Assembly (NCBI RefSeq): GCF_000701505.1
Contig: NZ_JNJB01000008.1
Span: forward strand, 1 to 64,000
Length of the DNA stretch: 64,000 bases
Direction: 5' to 3'
Source of the DNA: Dyadobacter crusticola DSM 16708
GTDB taxonomy: Bacteria > Bacteroidota > Bacteroidia > Cytophagales > Spirosomataceae
The translations under genes were made by a program, and so were the position numbers. A model generated the notes under the pieces. The model saw only the letters and a list, made by a program, of their open reading frames with translations, had not been told where the DNA came from and ran no database searches. The first letter of the stretch is position 1, and every line of letters begins with the position of its first letter. Below are positions 48,602 through 56,644 of the stretch, one piece after another.

Positions 48602-49621
48602 TTAGTGATAGGTCAAAAAAGCGATTAAGGCTTCAACTGAATGCAGGTGGCCTGACTTCCCGTACCCGCTCACTTCCCAGTTTGCTCCCTTACCTGCTAC
48701 TTGCATTACTTTGATCTTCCAAAAACTCCCAGCTGTACTTGCAATGCAAAATCCCGCGCGTTGCAGCGCTTTTCTTGTCCAAAGCACCTCCTTTTCACTG
48801 CCTTCCAAATACACCTGCTGCCCGGTGGGTTCCCGCTGGATATTGAATGTGCCTGTGTTTGTATCAAAGAAGAAGTTTTCCCGGTTGAAAACAGATTCAA
48901 AAGATCCGTCGAGAATCAGATCTTCAGGTACGCCGGAAAGCAAGCCGTCGCCTTTTTTCATCAGCCAGAGCTGATCAGCGGTTTGTAATGCAAGATCGAG
49001 CTCGTGGGTACTGAGTAAAATCGCCTTGTTGGTTTCGGCGGCCAGCTGGTGAAGCAGCTTCATCAGCCCGATCCGATTGGGCAGGTCCAGGTGCGCGGTA
49101 GGCTCGTCGAGCAAGATCACGCCGGTATCTTGTGCAAGTGCCCGCGCCAGCATTACCTTCTGCCGCTCTCCGTCACTGAGCTGACTGATTTGGCGGCTCA
49201 AAAGAGGCTCTGTTCCTGTATATGTAATTGCAAGATCGATTTGCTGCCTGTCTGCTTCGCTAAGTTGCCCAAGCCAACCGGTATAAGGTGTTCGCCCTAG
49301 CGTAATTACTTCGCGAGCTGTAAGGTTGCCGGTTTCAAGTCTTTCAGTCAAAACCAGGCTCAGCTGCGTGGCGAGTTCCTGCGGTTTCAAACGGGCAAGC
49401 TCGTGCTGGCTGAGCAGGATCTTACCGGCTAATGCAGGCTGCAAGCCAGCCAGTGTACGCATTAAAGTGGATTTACCCGAACCATTCGCGCCGAGCAGAC
49501 AAACCAGCTTTCCAGCCCGTAACGATACATTCAGGTTACTTGCAACAACCAGGTCAGCATTTTTTGACCGGTACCCGATCGAAAGGGCTTCCGTTTGCAG
49601 GATCGGCTGCGGATCTTTCAT
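48602..49621 (-). CDS. ABC transporter ATP-binding protein, FecE/BtuD type
   Basis: A 339-residue ATPase of a metal-chelate/cobalamin-type importer. Walker A GANGSGKS is at 44-51, the ABC signature LSDGE at 148-152, Walker B VILLDEP at 168-174 and the H-loop STHELD after that. Relatives are about 250-260 residues; here an additional ~75-residue C-terminal part (QVYLEGSEKEVLWTRKALQRAG ... WEVSGYGKSGHLHSVEALIAFL) forms a small separate domain. It overlaps the permease gene by 4 bases. It is the last gene of an operon with queA, the binding protein and the permease. Confidence 0.9.
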   Translation of the reverse strand: MKDPQPILQTEALSIGYRSKNADLVVASNLNVSLRAGKLVCLLGANGSGKSTLMRTLAGLQPALAGKILLSQHELARLKPQELATQLSLVLTERLETGNLTAREVITLGRTPYTGWLGQLSEADRQQIDLAITYTGTEPLLSRQISQLSDGERQKVMLARALAQDTGVILLDEPTAHLDLPNRIGLMKLLHQLAAETNKAILLSTHELDLALQTADQLWLMKKGDGLLSGVPEDLILDGSFESVFNRENFFFDTNTGTFNIQREPTGQQVYLEGSEKEVLWTRKALQRAGFCIASTAGSFWKIKVMQVAGKGANWEVSGYGKSGHLHSVEALIAFLTYH

Positions 49622-50670
49622 GAGAATGACGAACGAAGATTGTTACTGCGCAGGATTACCCAGATCACCACCGGCGCCCCAAGCAGCGAAGTAACGATAT
49701 TGATTGGAATGACCGTCTGTGCACCGGGGAGCTGCGCCACAATATCACAAAACAACATTAGCACTGTGCCAGAAAGGCAGCAGGCCGGGATTAATATACG
49801 GTGGTTGGAAGTACGCAGCAACGCGCGCGTCAGGTGTGGAATGGCGATCCCGATAAAACCGATCGGCCCGCAAAAGGCAGTAATACTTCCGGTAAGCAGA
49901 CTGGTACTGGTCATGATCATCAGCCGGCTTTGCACAATGCTCAGTCCCATGCTTCTTGCATAATTCTCCCCCAGCAACAATGCATTCAGTGATTTGGAAG
50001 AAATAAATGCGCCCAGCAAGCCGAGTGTTACTACGATTGTCAATACAAAAAGGCGGTACTGTGTTACGCCGCCCAGCGACCCGAAAGTCCACATAATGTA
50101 TTCCTGCAACTCCTCGGGCTGACTTACATATTGCCATATACTGATCACAGAAAGTGTAATCGTGCCGATCATCACACCTACGATCAGCAGCACAACATTA
50201 TCTTTTACCCGGCCCGCGATCAGCAGAATAAGCGACATCACCAATGCAGAGCCAAGCGACGCCATTACAATTACAAGCCAGCTACCGGAGATACCCAGCT
50301 GATTGACCGCGTACATACCTCCCGCGCTTCCACCCGCCAGCATCACCGAAGCCACGCCCAGGCCAGCGCCAGCCGTAATACCCAGCTCGGAGGGACCAGC
50401 GAGCGGATTGCGGAAGAGCGTTTGCATCAGCAAGCCGCTTACCGAAAGCCCGCAGCCCGCCAGAATAGCGGTCGCTGCTTTAGGAATACGGATTTTCTCA
50501 ATAATGAATAACCACGCCTGATTTTCAGATTCATGCGAAAAAAGAATGTGCAGTACTTCCGCGAAAGGAATGGCAACAGACCCGGACAATACATCCAATG
50601 CAAAAAAAACAACTGCCAGCAGTGCGAGGCAAGTCAGGATCAATCCTTGTCTTTTTGCAGGTGCTGCCAT
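49618..50670 (-). CDS. ABC transporter permease, FecCD/BtuC family
   Basis: A 350-residue inner-membrane protein with about ten helices. FecCD hallmarks are LSGSVAIPFAEVLHILF, IRIPKAATAILAGCGLSVSGLLMQTLFRNPLAGPSELGI and ITAFCGPIGFIGIAIPHLTRALLRTSNHR, the last being the coupling region for the ATPase. It carries cobalamin, heme or siderophores across the inner membrane; the operon context (see the queA finding) makes B12 attractive but not proven. It starts 2 bases after the binding-protein stop and overlaps the ATPase by 4. Confidence 0.92.
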   Translation of the reverse strand: MAAPAKRQGLILTCLALLAVVFFALDVLSGSVAIPFAEVLHILFSHESENQAWLFIIEKIRIPKAATAILAGCGLSVSGLLMQTLFRNPLAGPSELGITAGAGLGVASVMLAGGSAGGMYAVNQLGISGSWLVIVMASLGSALVMSLILLIAGRVKDNVVLLIVGVMIGTITLSVISIWQYVSQPEELQEYIMWTFGSLGGVTQYRLFVLTIVVTLGLLGAFISSKSLNALLLGENYARSMGLSIVQSRLMIMTSTSLLTGSITAFCGPIGFIGIAIPHLTRALLRTSNHRILIPACCLSGTVLMLFCDIVAQLPGAQTVIPINIVTSLLGAPVVIWVILRSNNLRSSFS

Positions 50671-50672
50671 TT

Positions 50673-51830
50673 TTATGGTAACTGTTTGTAATAAACCAGC
50701 TGGTGCCCCGGAAGAAGTCCCGGATGAAAAATATGGATCAGGTCTGCCAGCACGATATGCGGGTTAAATGCGCCTGATTCGAAGAAATCGTTGGAGCCAG
50801 ATGCGTTGACACGTGCATTATAGCTGTACATTTTCCTCGATTTCGCTGCGGAAAAATCCGCATAGCGTGAATCCTGTTCGAGGATGCTTTTACGCGTATT
50901 ATTCTTATCAAACCCAACATTTATCCAATACTGCGCTTTCAAAGCAATGGGATAAACCGCTTCAAAATTGAGCGACAGACTGCCCCCGCCTTTTGTATCT
51001 GCCCAATGGTAGCTTGCGCCCGCATCCTTGAAGAACTGCGACATATAATTGTCGCCCTTGGGTAAAAACCAGACATCCTTTGTATTCAGGCCGGAAATAA
51101 CGGTTGGTTTGGGATCTGTGGTCCGGGCGAGGCGCGCAAGGTGGTTATAATCTCTTTCTATTTTGCCAAAAATTGCATTTGCTTCCTTTTCCTTGTTGAG
51201 TAGTGCAGCCGCCAGCTTTATCCACTCACAACGCGCCAGCGGCGTGGTTTCAACCCATTCTGAATTGGTCAGTACGGGGATACCTGCTTCTCTCAATGCA
51301 GTAAAACGATCCGCCTTGGTACCGGGCGAACCCACCGTCATTACCAGATCGGGATGCATTTCGATCAGCTTTTCCAGGTTTAGTCCATTGTCTTTCCCTA
51401 CTTCCACTATCTTACCTGCTTTGATCTGCCTCTGAACCGAAGGCGAATAAACGTACTGCGAACCAGCCAGCCCGGTCAGTACGTCAGTCGAGCCGAGTGT
51501 TTCCAGCAAGCCGGTATGCATGGAGGAAGTTCCAACCATGGATTTAACCGGGATTTGAATAACCTGCGCCTCAGGGTAACCTTCGGGGCGCGACCTGCCG
51601 TTTTCAAGCAGTATGAACTTTTCGCCAGCTGCTGTAGAATCCGCGCTTTTGATTGTGATGATTTTATATTGATCAAAATATTGAATATCAAAACCCTTCG
51701 CGTGCTGGACCTCGCATTGGCCTTTGTAGCTGCTCTCCCCGGCAACTTCCTGCTGTTCCTTCGATTTCTGACTGGAATCACAAGCTTGCAAGAACAGGAA
51801 AAGCAGAAGTACAACCCAGGTTTTATTCAT
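50673..51830 (-). CDS. ABC transporter substrate-binding lipoprotein, BtuF/FepB-like
   Basis: A 385-residue lipoprotein (MNKTWVVLLLFLFLQAC; lipobox LQAC) with the helical-backbone fold of class III binding proteins: IPVKSMVGTSSMHTGLLETLGSTDVLTGLAG, LNLEKLIEMHPDLVMTVGS, GIPVLTNSEWVETTPLARCEWIKLAAALLNKEKEANAIFGKIERDY and the C-terminal lobe QFFKDAGASYHWADTKGGGS. The ligand cannot be told from the sequence. It precedes the permease and ATPase genes and starts 10 bases after the queA stop. Confidence 0.88.
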   Translation of the reverse strand: MNKTWVVLLLFLFLQACDSSQKSKEQQEVAGESSYKGQCEVQHAKGFDIQYFDQYKIITIKSADSTAAGEKFILLENGRSRPEGYPEAQVIQIPVKSMVGTSSMHTGLLETLGSTDVLTGLAGSQYVYSPSVQRQIKAGKIVEVGKDNGLNLEKLIEMHPDLVMTVGSPGTKADRFTALREAGIPVLTNSEWVETTPLARCEWIKLAAALLNKEKEANAIFGKIERDYNHLARLARTTDPKPTVISGLNTKDVWFLPKGDNYMSQFFKDAGASYHWADTKGGGSLSLNFEAVYPIALKAQYWINVGFDKNNTRKSILEQDSRYADFSAAKSRKMYSYNARVNASGSNDFFESGAFNPHIVLADLIHIFHPGLLPGHQLVYYKQLP

Positions 51831-51840
51831 AATTCAAATT

Positions 51841-53106
51841 TCAATGTTGTGCCGAAGGCCAGAGTAAGGAAGAGTCGCCATAGCTTAAAAACCGGTAACC
51901 TGTATCAAATGCTTCCCGGTAGATCTGTTTCCAGGCGTCACCTACCAATGCAGCCACCAGCAGGATCAATGTAGAACCTGGCTGATGAAAATTGGTAACC
52001 AGTCCTTTGCAAAGCCTGAACCGGTATCCCGGAAATATGAATATCTCGGTTTCACCCGTAATGTAGCTGTAATTATTTGCATCCATGAATGCGGCAATTG
52101 CAGCAAGCGCCTCGGATGCTGCCGGCAGGTCGCTTTCTTCAAATGGATAAGGATATAATTTTTCAATCCGGAACTCGCTCGTTTCATTCCTGAAAAGCTT
52201 TACACCAAACCAGTACAAACTTTCCAGCGAGCGCATGGAAGTTGTTCCGACAGGCACAATCGGTCCCGCCGCGCTTCGCAGCTCCTCGATCACTTCCCTC
52301 GAAAAAACAATCTGCTCGGAGTGCATTCTGTGCGCGGTAACCGAAGTTACTTTAATGGGCAGAAAAGTACCTGCGCCTACATGCAGCGTGAGAAAAGATC
52401 TGCGTATCCCCCGCTTTTCTAGTTCTGTAAATACGTTTTCAGTAAAATGCAGCCCGGCAGTTGGCGCGGCTACTGCACCGTTGTGGTGGGCGTAAACAGT
52501 CTGGTAGGTTTGCTTATCTCCCTCTTCGGTATCCCTGTTCAGGTAAGGCGGGAGCGGGATTTCACCTAGTGCCTGCACAATTTCCAGGAAGGTTAGTCCG
52601 CCGCTCCATTTCAAATGCACATGGTTGCGCTCATAGTCGGCATAGGATACTTCCAATGTGACCGTCTTTGCATTTACCTCGACTGTTGTTCTTAATGTAT
52701 CTGCTAACTTCCAACGCTTTTTATTCCCGATCATACACTCCCAAACGCATTCATTCCTGATCAGCATCGCATCGTTGATCACGCGGGTAGGCGCTTCGGG
52801 GTGGAGCAGGAGAATCTCGATCACTGCACCGGTTTCCTTTTGGAAGTACGCCCGGGCAGGTATTACGCGCGTATCATTGAAAACCAGCAGCGTATCGGCG
52901 GGAAGCTGGTCAGGTAAATCCGAAAAAGTATGGTGATTGATTGTGCTGTTTTTGTAAACCAGCAGCTTGGATTGATCCCGGACTTCAAGCGGGTAATGCG
53001 CAATTCTGTTGTCGGGAAGATCATAATAATAATCCTGCAGCCGGATCGATTCTGCTTTTGTAAGCCAATCTGCCTGTGTCCCTGTCTCCCTGCGCTCTTG
53101 TTCCAT
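51841..53106 (-). CDS. queA: S-adenosylmethionine:tRNA ribosyltransferase-isomerase
   Basis: A 421-residue enzyme that adds epoxycyclopentane to preQ1-tRNA in queuosine synthesis. Conserved segments: YYDLPDNRIAHYPLEVRDQSKLLV, DTLLVFNDTRVIPAR, YQTVYAHHNGAVAAPTAGLHFTENVF, LTLHVGAGTFLPIKV, HRMHSEQI, VPVGTTSMRSLESLYW and LVTNFHQPGSTLILLVAALVG. It is longer than E. coli QueA (356) because of an N-terminal extension and insertions. It follows a small membrane-protein gene by 11 bases and precedes the ABC importer genes by 10, making one operon with them. Confidence 0.94.
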   Translation of the reverse strand: MEQERRETGTQADWLTKAESIRLQDYYYDLPDNRIAHYPLEVRDQSKLLVYKNSTINHHTFSDLPDQLPADTLLVFNDTRVIPARAYFQKETGAVIEILLLHPEAPTRVINDAMLIRNECVWECMIGNKKRWKLADTLRTTVEVNAKTVTLEVSYADYERNHVHLKWSGGLTFLEIVQALGEIPLPPYLNRDTEEGDKQTYQTVYAHHNGAVAAPTAGLHFTENVFTELEKRGIRRSFLTLHVGAGTFLPIKVTSVTAHRMHSEQIVFSREVIEELRSAAGPIVPVGTTSMRSLESLYWFGVKLFRNETSEFRIEKLYPYPFEESDLPAASEALAAIAAFMDANNYSYITGETEIFIFPGYRFRLCKGLVTNFHQPGSTLILLVAALVGDAWKQIYREAFDTGYRFLSYGDSSLLWPSAQH

Positions 53107-53117
53107 TCGGCTTCCTT

Positions 53118-53630
53118 TTACAGCTTTTCCTCAGGTACCGGCGGCCAGAGCAGACGTAAAGGCAGCAGAAATACAACTACTATCAGCACGATCCCGATAT
53201 AATATACCCACGAAAAATCGAATACATCCAATTTGTACTGCGTACTGTTGATAGTCGCCAAAGCTAGGAGGCTGAACCCAATGATCGTGTTGATTACCGA
53301 AACGAGACAGTAAATCCAGTTTACAAGATGCTCGCTAAGCTCCGGGCGGAACTGCGCCCATTCTTTTCTTTTTGGAATTGGCAAATAGGTAGGGTCCACT
53401 TTTGGGATGTGGCGGGCAAATGCCGCGATCACCACATTGTTCAGGAGAAACAAGCCCATTATGATGTAAAAAATATGCTCTTTATCCACATATTTCTCGG
53501 CCAGGCCGGTTTGGGCAAAATCCACAGCTACCATCTCAGGGAACAGGGAGTAAGTCCAAAGCAATGCACCTACCACGAATATGATAGACAGCCAACGCCA
53601 GACCTTGATTGCAAATGTTGTAATTTTCAT
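53118..53630 (-). CDS. Small polytopic membrane protein (unknown)
   Basis: A 170-residue protein with four predicted transmembrane helices: about 12-30 (WLSIIFVVGALLWTYSLF), 52-70 (FYIIMGLFLLNNVVIAAFA), 107-128 (IYCLVSVINTIIGFSLLALATI) and 140-160 (WVYYIGIVLIVVVFLLPL). The loop IPKRKEWAQFRPELSEHLVNW recalls DUF1648-like proteins, but I cannot assign a function. It is probably the first gene of the queA-importer operon; a TAATTTTG -7-like element is on the minus strand at 53677-53684. Confidence 0.72.
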   Translation of the reverse strand: MKITTFAIKVWRWLSIIFVVGALLWTYSLFPEMVAVDFAQTGLAEKYVDKEHIFYIIMGLFLLNNVVIAAFARHIPKVDPTYLPIPKRKEWAQFRPELSEHLVNWIYCLVSVINTIIGFSLLALATINSTQYKLDVFDFSWVYYIGIVLIVVVFLLPLRLLWPPVPEEKL

Positions 53631-53782
53631 GAATTCTTCAACCTTCCGGAGGTTTTCGCCAAGTTAAATCAGGGTGCAAAATTAGGGCGGGGAGTTTCTA
53701 AAACCTAATTGGCAGTTATTATTGCGCTCAAATGTTGTTGCCTGAATGCAGGCTGCCACGAATCTACTTTCAAACCACATTT

Positions 53783-54343
53783 ATGAAAATATACACGAAA
53801 ACAGGCGATAAGGGCATGACTTCCCTGATCGGAGGCACAAGACTGAGCAAAGCCCACGTCAGAATCGACGCTTATGGAACTGTCGATGAGCTGAACAGCT
53901 ACATTGGCCTGCTGCGCGACCAGCCGGTGAATGAAAGCCGGAAAGAGCTGTTGAAAGAAATTCAGGACAGACTTTTCACGATAGGCTCGCATTTGGCTTC
54001 CGAGTCAGACCGGACCAAACGCATTCTGCCGGACCTTCTGGAAGAGGACATTCTTTTACTGGAAACTGCAATGGACCTGATTGATTCGAAAGTACCTCCA
54101 TTGCGGGCATTTGTGCTTCCCGGCGGGCACCAGTCTGTTTCCTTCGGGCACGTAGCGCGTACGGTGTGCAGGCGGGCCGAGCGGGCGGTGATCCATTTAC
54201 AACAGGGTGAAGAAGTGGAGGACATTGTGGTACGCTATCTGAACCGTCTTTCCGACTATCTTTTCATGCTCTGCCGGGCTATGACTTACGAGCTGGGAAT
54301 CGAGGAAGTCACCTGGAATCCAAGACTTTCTCCGAATAAATAA
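53783..54343 (+). CDS. Cob(I)alamin adenosyltransferase, PduO type
   Basis: A 186-residue enzyme that transfers the adenosyl group of ATP to cob(I)alamin, making coenzyme B12. The N-terminal MKIYTKTGDKGMTSLIGG is the ATP-binding signature, followed by RIDAYGTVDELNSYIGLLRD, FVLPGGHQSVSFGHVARTVCRRAERAV and the C-terminal YLNRLSDYLFMLCRAMTYE, all typical of PduO/MMAB proteins. I chose the ATG at 53783 since relatives begin MKIYTKTGD; an in-frame upstream extension to 53732 is unlikely. It is divergent from the queA-ABC importer operon, 152 bases apart. Confidence 0.95.
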   Translation: MKIYTKTGDKGMTSLIGGTRLSKAHVRIDAYGTVDELNSYIGLLRDQPVNESRKELLKEIQDRLFTIGSHLASESDRTKRILPDLLEEDILLLETAMDLIDSKVPPLRAFVLPGGHQSVSFGHVARTVCRRAERAVIHLQQGEEVEDIVVRYLNRLSDYLFMLCRAMTYELGIEEVTWNPRLSPNK

Positions 54344-54441
54344 TTGTTGTACTAAATATCAGTTATTTATAGATTAAATTTTTAAATTGCAATCCCTGAC
54401 GAACATTCGTATTAGCGTTTCGAAATTTAAATTTAGGCATC

Positions 54442-55509
54442 ATGACAGCCGACACATTACAGATTGAGGTTCAGCAAACCACCGAATCTCGCTTACAAGA
54501 GGTTGACTTCAACAACCTGGTTTTCGGCCGGAATATTTCCGACCACATGTTCATCGCCGACTACCGTGAAGGTCAATGGCAGGATCTCCGGATCGTCCCT
54601 TACGGCGACCTTTCGCTCAGTCCTGCAACAGCCGCCCTGCATTACGGACAGGCGATTTTTGAAGGCATGAAAGCTTATAAAAGCGAGGAAGGCGACGTGC
54701 TCTTGTTTCGTGCAATAGACAACTGGAAGCGGCTCAACAAATCGGCAGAACGCTTATGCATGCCGTCAATTCCGGAAGAAGTTTTCATGAACGGACTTCT
54801 GGAACTGCTCCGCCTGGATTCCGGCTGGGTACCTTCTCAGCCAGGATGCTCGCTGTACATTCGTCCGTACATGTTCGCAACTGATCCTTACATCGGGGTT
54901 AAACCTTCTGATTCTTATACTTTTATCATTTTCACAAGTCCGGTAGGTACTTACTATGCCAAGCCGCCGCGCGTGAAAGTGGAAACACAATATATCCGTG
55001 CAGCTGAAGGCGGGGTGGGCGGCACGAAGTGTGCAGGCAACTACGCCGGTTCACTTTATCCGGCAAAACTGGCGCAGGAGCAAGGTTACGATCAGCTGAT
55101 CTGGACAGACGCCCGTGAGCATGCCTATATCGAAGAATCCGGTACGATGAACATCATGTTCCTGATCGACGGAACGCTGGTGACACCTTACGTTTCTGAA
55201 ACAACGCTCGACGGTATCACACGCAAAAGCATCGTAGCAATCGCGCAGCATTGGGGTATCCCGGTAGAAGAGCGCCGTGTAAGTGTGAAAGAAATCATTG
55301 ACGCAGCCAAAAACGGCACATTGGAAGCAGCTTTTGGTGCAGGTACTGCGGTTGTAATTTCTCCATTCGCAGCCATTGCTTACGAAGGTGTGGATTACAC
55401 ATTGCCAGAGATCAAAGAAGATTCATTCGTAACAAAAGTCAAAAACTACCTGACCGACCTGCGCACCGGCAAACAGGAAGACGTTTTCGGCTGGATGCTG
55501 AAAGTGTAG
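54442..55509 (+). CDS. ilvE: Branched-chain amino acid aminotransferase
   Basis: A 355-residue PLP enzyme of fold type IV that interconverts leucine, isoleucine and valine with their 2-oxo acids. It shows ALHYGQAIFEGMKAYK, SLYIRPYMFATDPYIGVKPS, the catalytic Lys at about 196 in GGTKCAGNYAGSL, YIEESGTMNIMFLIDG, TLDGITRKSIVAIA and AFGAGTAVVISP. Length matches the large BCAT branch found in Bacteroidota and eukaryotes. It stands alone, with a strong terminator; no consensus promoter was seen in the 98-base leader. Confidence 0.94.
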   Translation: MTADTLQIEVQQTTESRLQEVDFNNLVFGRNISDHMFIADYREGQWQDLRIVPYGDLSLSPATAALHYGQAIFEGMKAYKSEEGDVLLFRAIDNWKRLNKSAERLCMPSIPEEVFMNGLLELLRLDSGWVPSQPGCSLYIRPYMFATDPYIGVKPSDSYTFIIFTSPVGTYYAKPPRVKVETQYIRAAEGGVGGTKCAGNYAGSLYPAKLAQEQGYDQLIWTDAREHAYIEESGTMNIMFLIDGTLVTPYVSETTLDGITRKSIVAIAQHWGIPVEERRVSVKEIIDAAKNGTLEAAFGAGTAVVISPFAAIAYEGVDYTLPEIKEDSFVTKVKNYLTDLRTGKQEDVFGWMLKV

Positions 55510-55670
55510 GGAGTTTATGAGTTATGTTATGAGTTTAAAGTAAAAGAGCTCAAAGTTGTGGGTTACCCGGCTTTGAGCTCTTTTATTTTGGTAAAACAAA
55601 CTTATTAACCACTCCAAACTTCAATAACTCTAAACTCCTGAACTCATAAACTTTAAACTCATAAACTCTA
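55509..55670. repeat. Nested inverted and direct repeats flanking the ilvE terminator
   Basis: GAGTTTATGAGTT plus GAGTTTAAAG on the left (55511-55540) are the inverse of CTTTAAACTCATAAACTC on the right (55651-55668), with a 12-base extra unit in the left copy. Downstream AACTCATAAACT also occurs as adjacent direct copies (55641-55652 and 55656-55667). Together they form an extended stem around the terminator hairpin. Confidence 0.6.
55542..55588. terminator. Strong bidirectional terminator after ilvE
   Basis: AAAAGAGCTCAAAG (55542-55555) pairs perfectly over 14 bases with CTTTGAGCTCTTTT (55571-55584), loop 15 bases. T-rich on the plus strand and A/T-rich on the other. Separates ilvE from the convergent AraC gene. 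Confidence 0.92.
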
Positions 55671-56552
55671 CACAAACGTCCGCGTACCTGAGTAGTTCTC
55701 TCTAAACTCTTTCGGTGTGCAGCCGTTTTTGGTTTTGAAAATCCGGTTGAAGTAAGACAAGTTATTGAATCCGCATTTGTAGGCGATTTCGGAGATCGTG
55801 TTGCTGGTGTTGATCAGGTACCGGGAAGCGTGGCCGAGTCTGATCTCATTCAGACTTTCTATGAAAGTTTTTCCGGTTCTTTTTTTTATAAACCTGCTGA
55901 AAGAGACCTCCGACATGCCTGCCAGCTTGGATATAACAGCCAGGTTGATTTCTTTGTCATAATTGTCCCGCATGTGAGCGAATACCTTTTCAATGCGGCG
56001 GCTGTTGAAATTAATATTCTCGCCTGTGAATGTGCTGCTCGACAGTGTGCGCATATTCCGGGAGACCGACAAATCGTGCAGAATGGACATTAATTCCAAA
56101 ATGGAGTCAAAGCCGCTTTTCTGCCCCAGCGCCTGAAAACGCGGCAGGATACGCTCTATGGTATCCCGTGAAAAGGAAATCCCTTTGGCCGATTTTTCCA
56201 GAAGCGAACGTACAAAGAAGAGCTGATTGCGTTTCAGGAAATTTTCGTCGAAAAGGTCACGGTGGAACTGGACGGTAATCTCTTTAACTTCCGGCATCCC
56301 CTCCTGCCATTTGTATGCGTGGGTCAGCCAGCCGTGCGGGAGGTTGTTGCCGACGAGAACGAGCTCCGCATCGTCAATAATTTCTGTGTGGTCACCTACG
56401 ATCCGTTTTACGCCACGCCCGGAAAGGATAAGATTGAGCTCATATTCGTCGTGCGTGTGAAGTGGGAAGTCAAAAATTGTTTTACTCCGGGTAAAAACAG
56501 TGAAACAATCGTACTGGGTCAAAGGTGTAATTTCGCGGTAGATTTCATTCAT
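55668..56552 (-). CDS. AraC family transcriptional regulator
   Basis: A 294-residue one-component regulator. Residues about 10-90 are an AraC-type cupin (FDFPLHTHDEYELNLILSGRGVKRIVGDH ... LVGNNLPHGW) for ligand sensing. The last ~100 residues hold two helix-turn-helix motifs: NLAVISKLAGMSEVSFSRFIKKRTGKTFIESLNEIRLGHASRYLINTSNTISEIAYKCGFNNLSYFNRIFKTKNGCTPKEFRENY. It is divergent from the sodium/solute symporter gene with 92 bases between, so it probably controls that gene and perhaps the SusC/SusD genes; this is inferred from position. Confidence 0.9.
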   Translation of the reverse strand: MNEIYREITPLTQYDCFTVFTRSKTIFDFPLHTHDEYELNLILSGRGVKRIVGDHTEIIDDAELVLVGNNLPHGWLTHAYKWQEGMPEVKEITVQFHRDLFDENFLKRNQLFFVRSLLEKSAKGISFSRDTIERILPRFQALGQKSGFDSILELMSILHDLSVSRNMRTLSSSTFTGENINFNSRRIEKVFAHMRDNYDKEINLAVISKLAGMSEVSFSRFIKKRTGKTFIESLNEIRLGHASRYLINTSNTISEIAYKCGFNNLSYFNRIFKTKNGCTPKEFRENYSGTRTFV

Positions 56553-56644
56553 AAAGTGTCAGGTTGGAATGTTTAAATATATCAATTTAATGTTGAAAAT
56601 GTATTATTACCATTCCGGCAATTTGTTAAATACTTATTAAGCGA

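Noticed and set aside
53631-53782. Possible cobalamin riboswitch between the queA operon and the adenosyltransferase (a GCAGGCTGCCACG stretch)
   Set aside because: The space is only 152 bases for two divergent genes, and I could not find the conserved B12-box and the other core elements of a cobalamin riboswitch.
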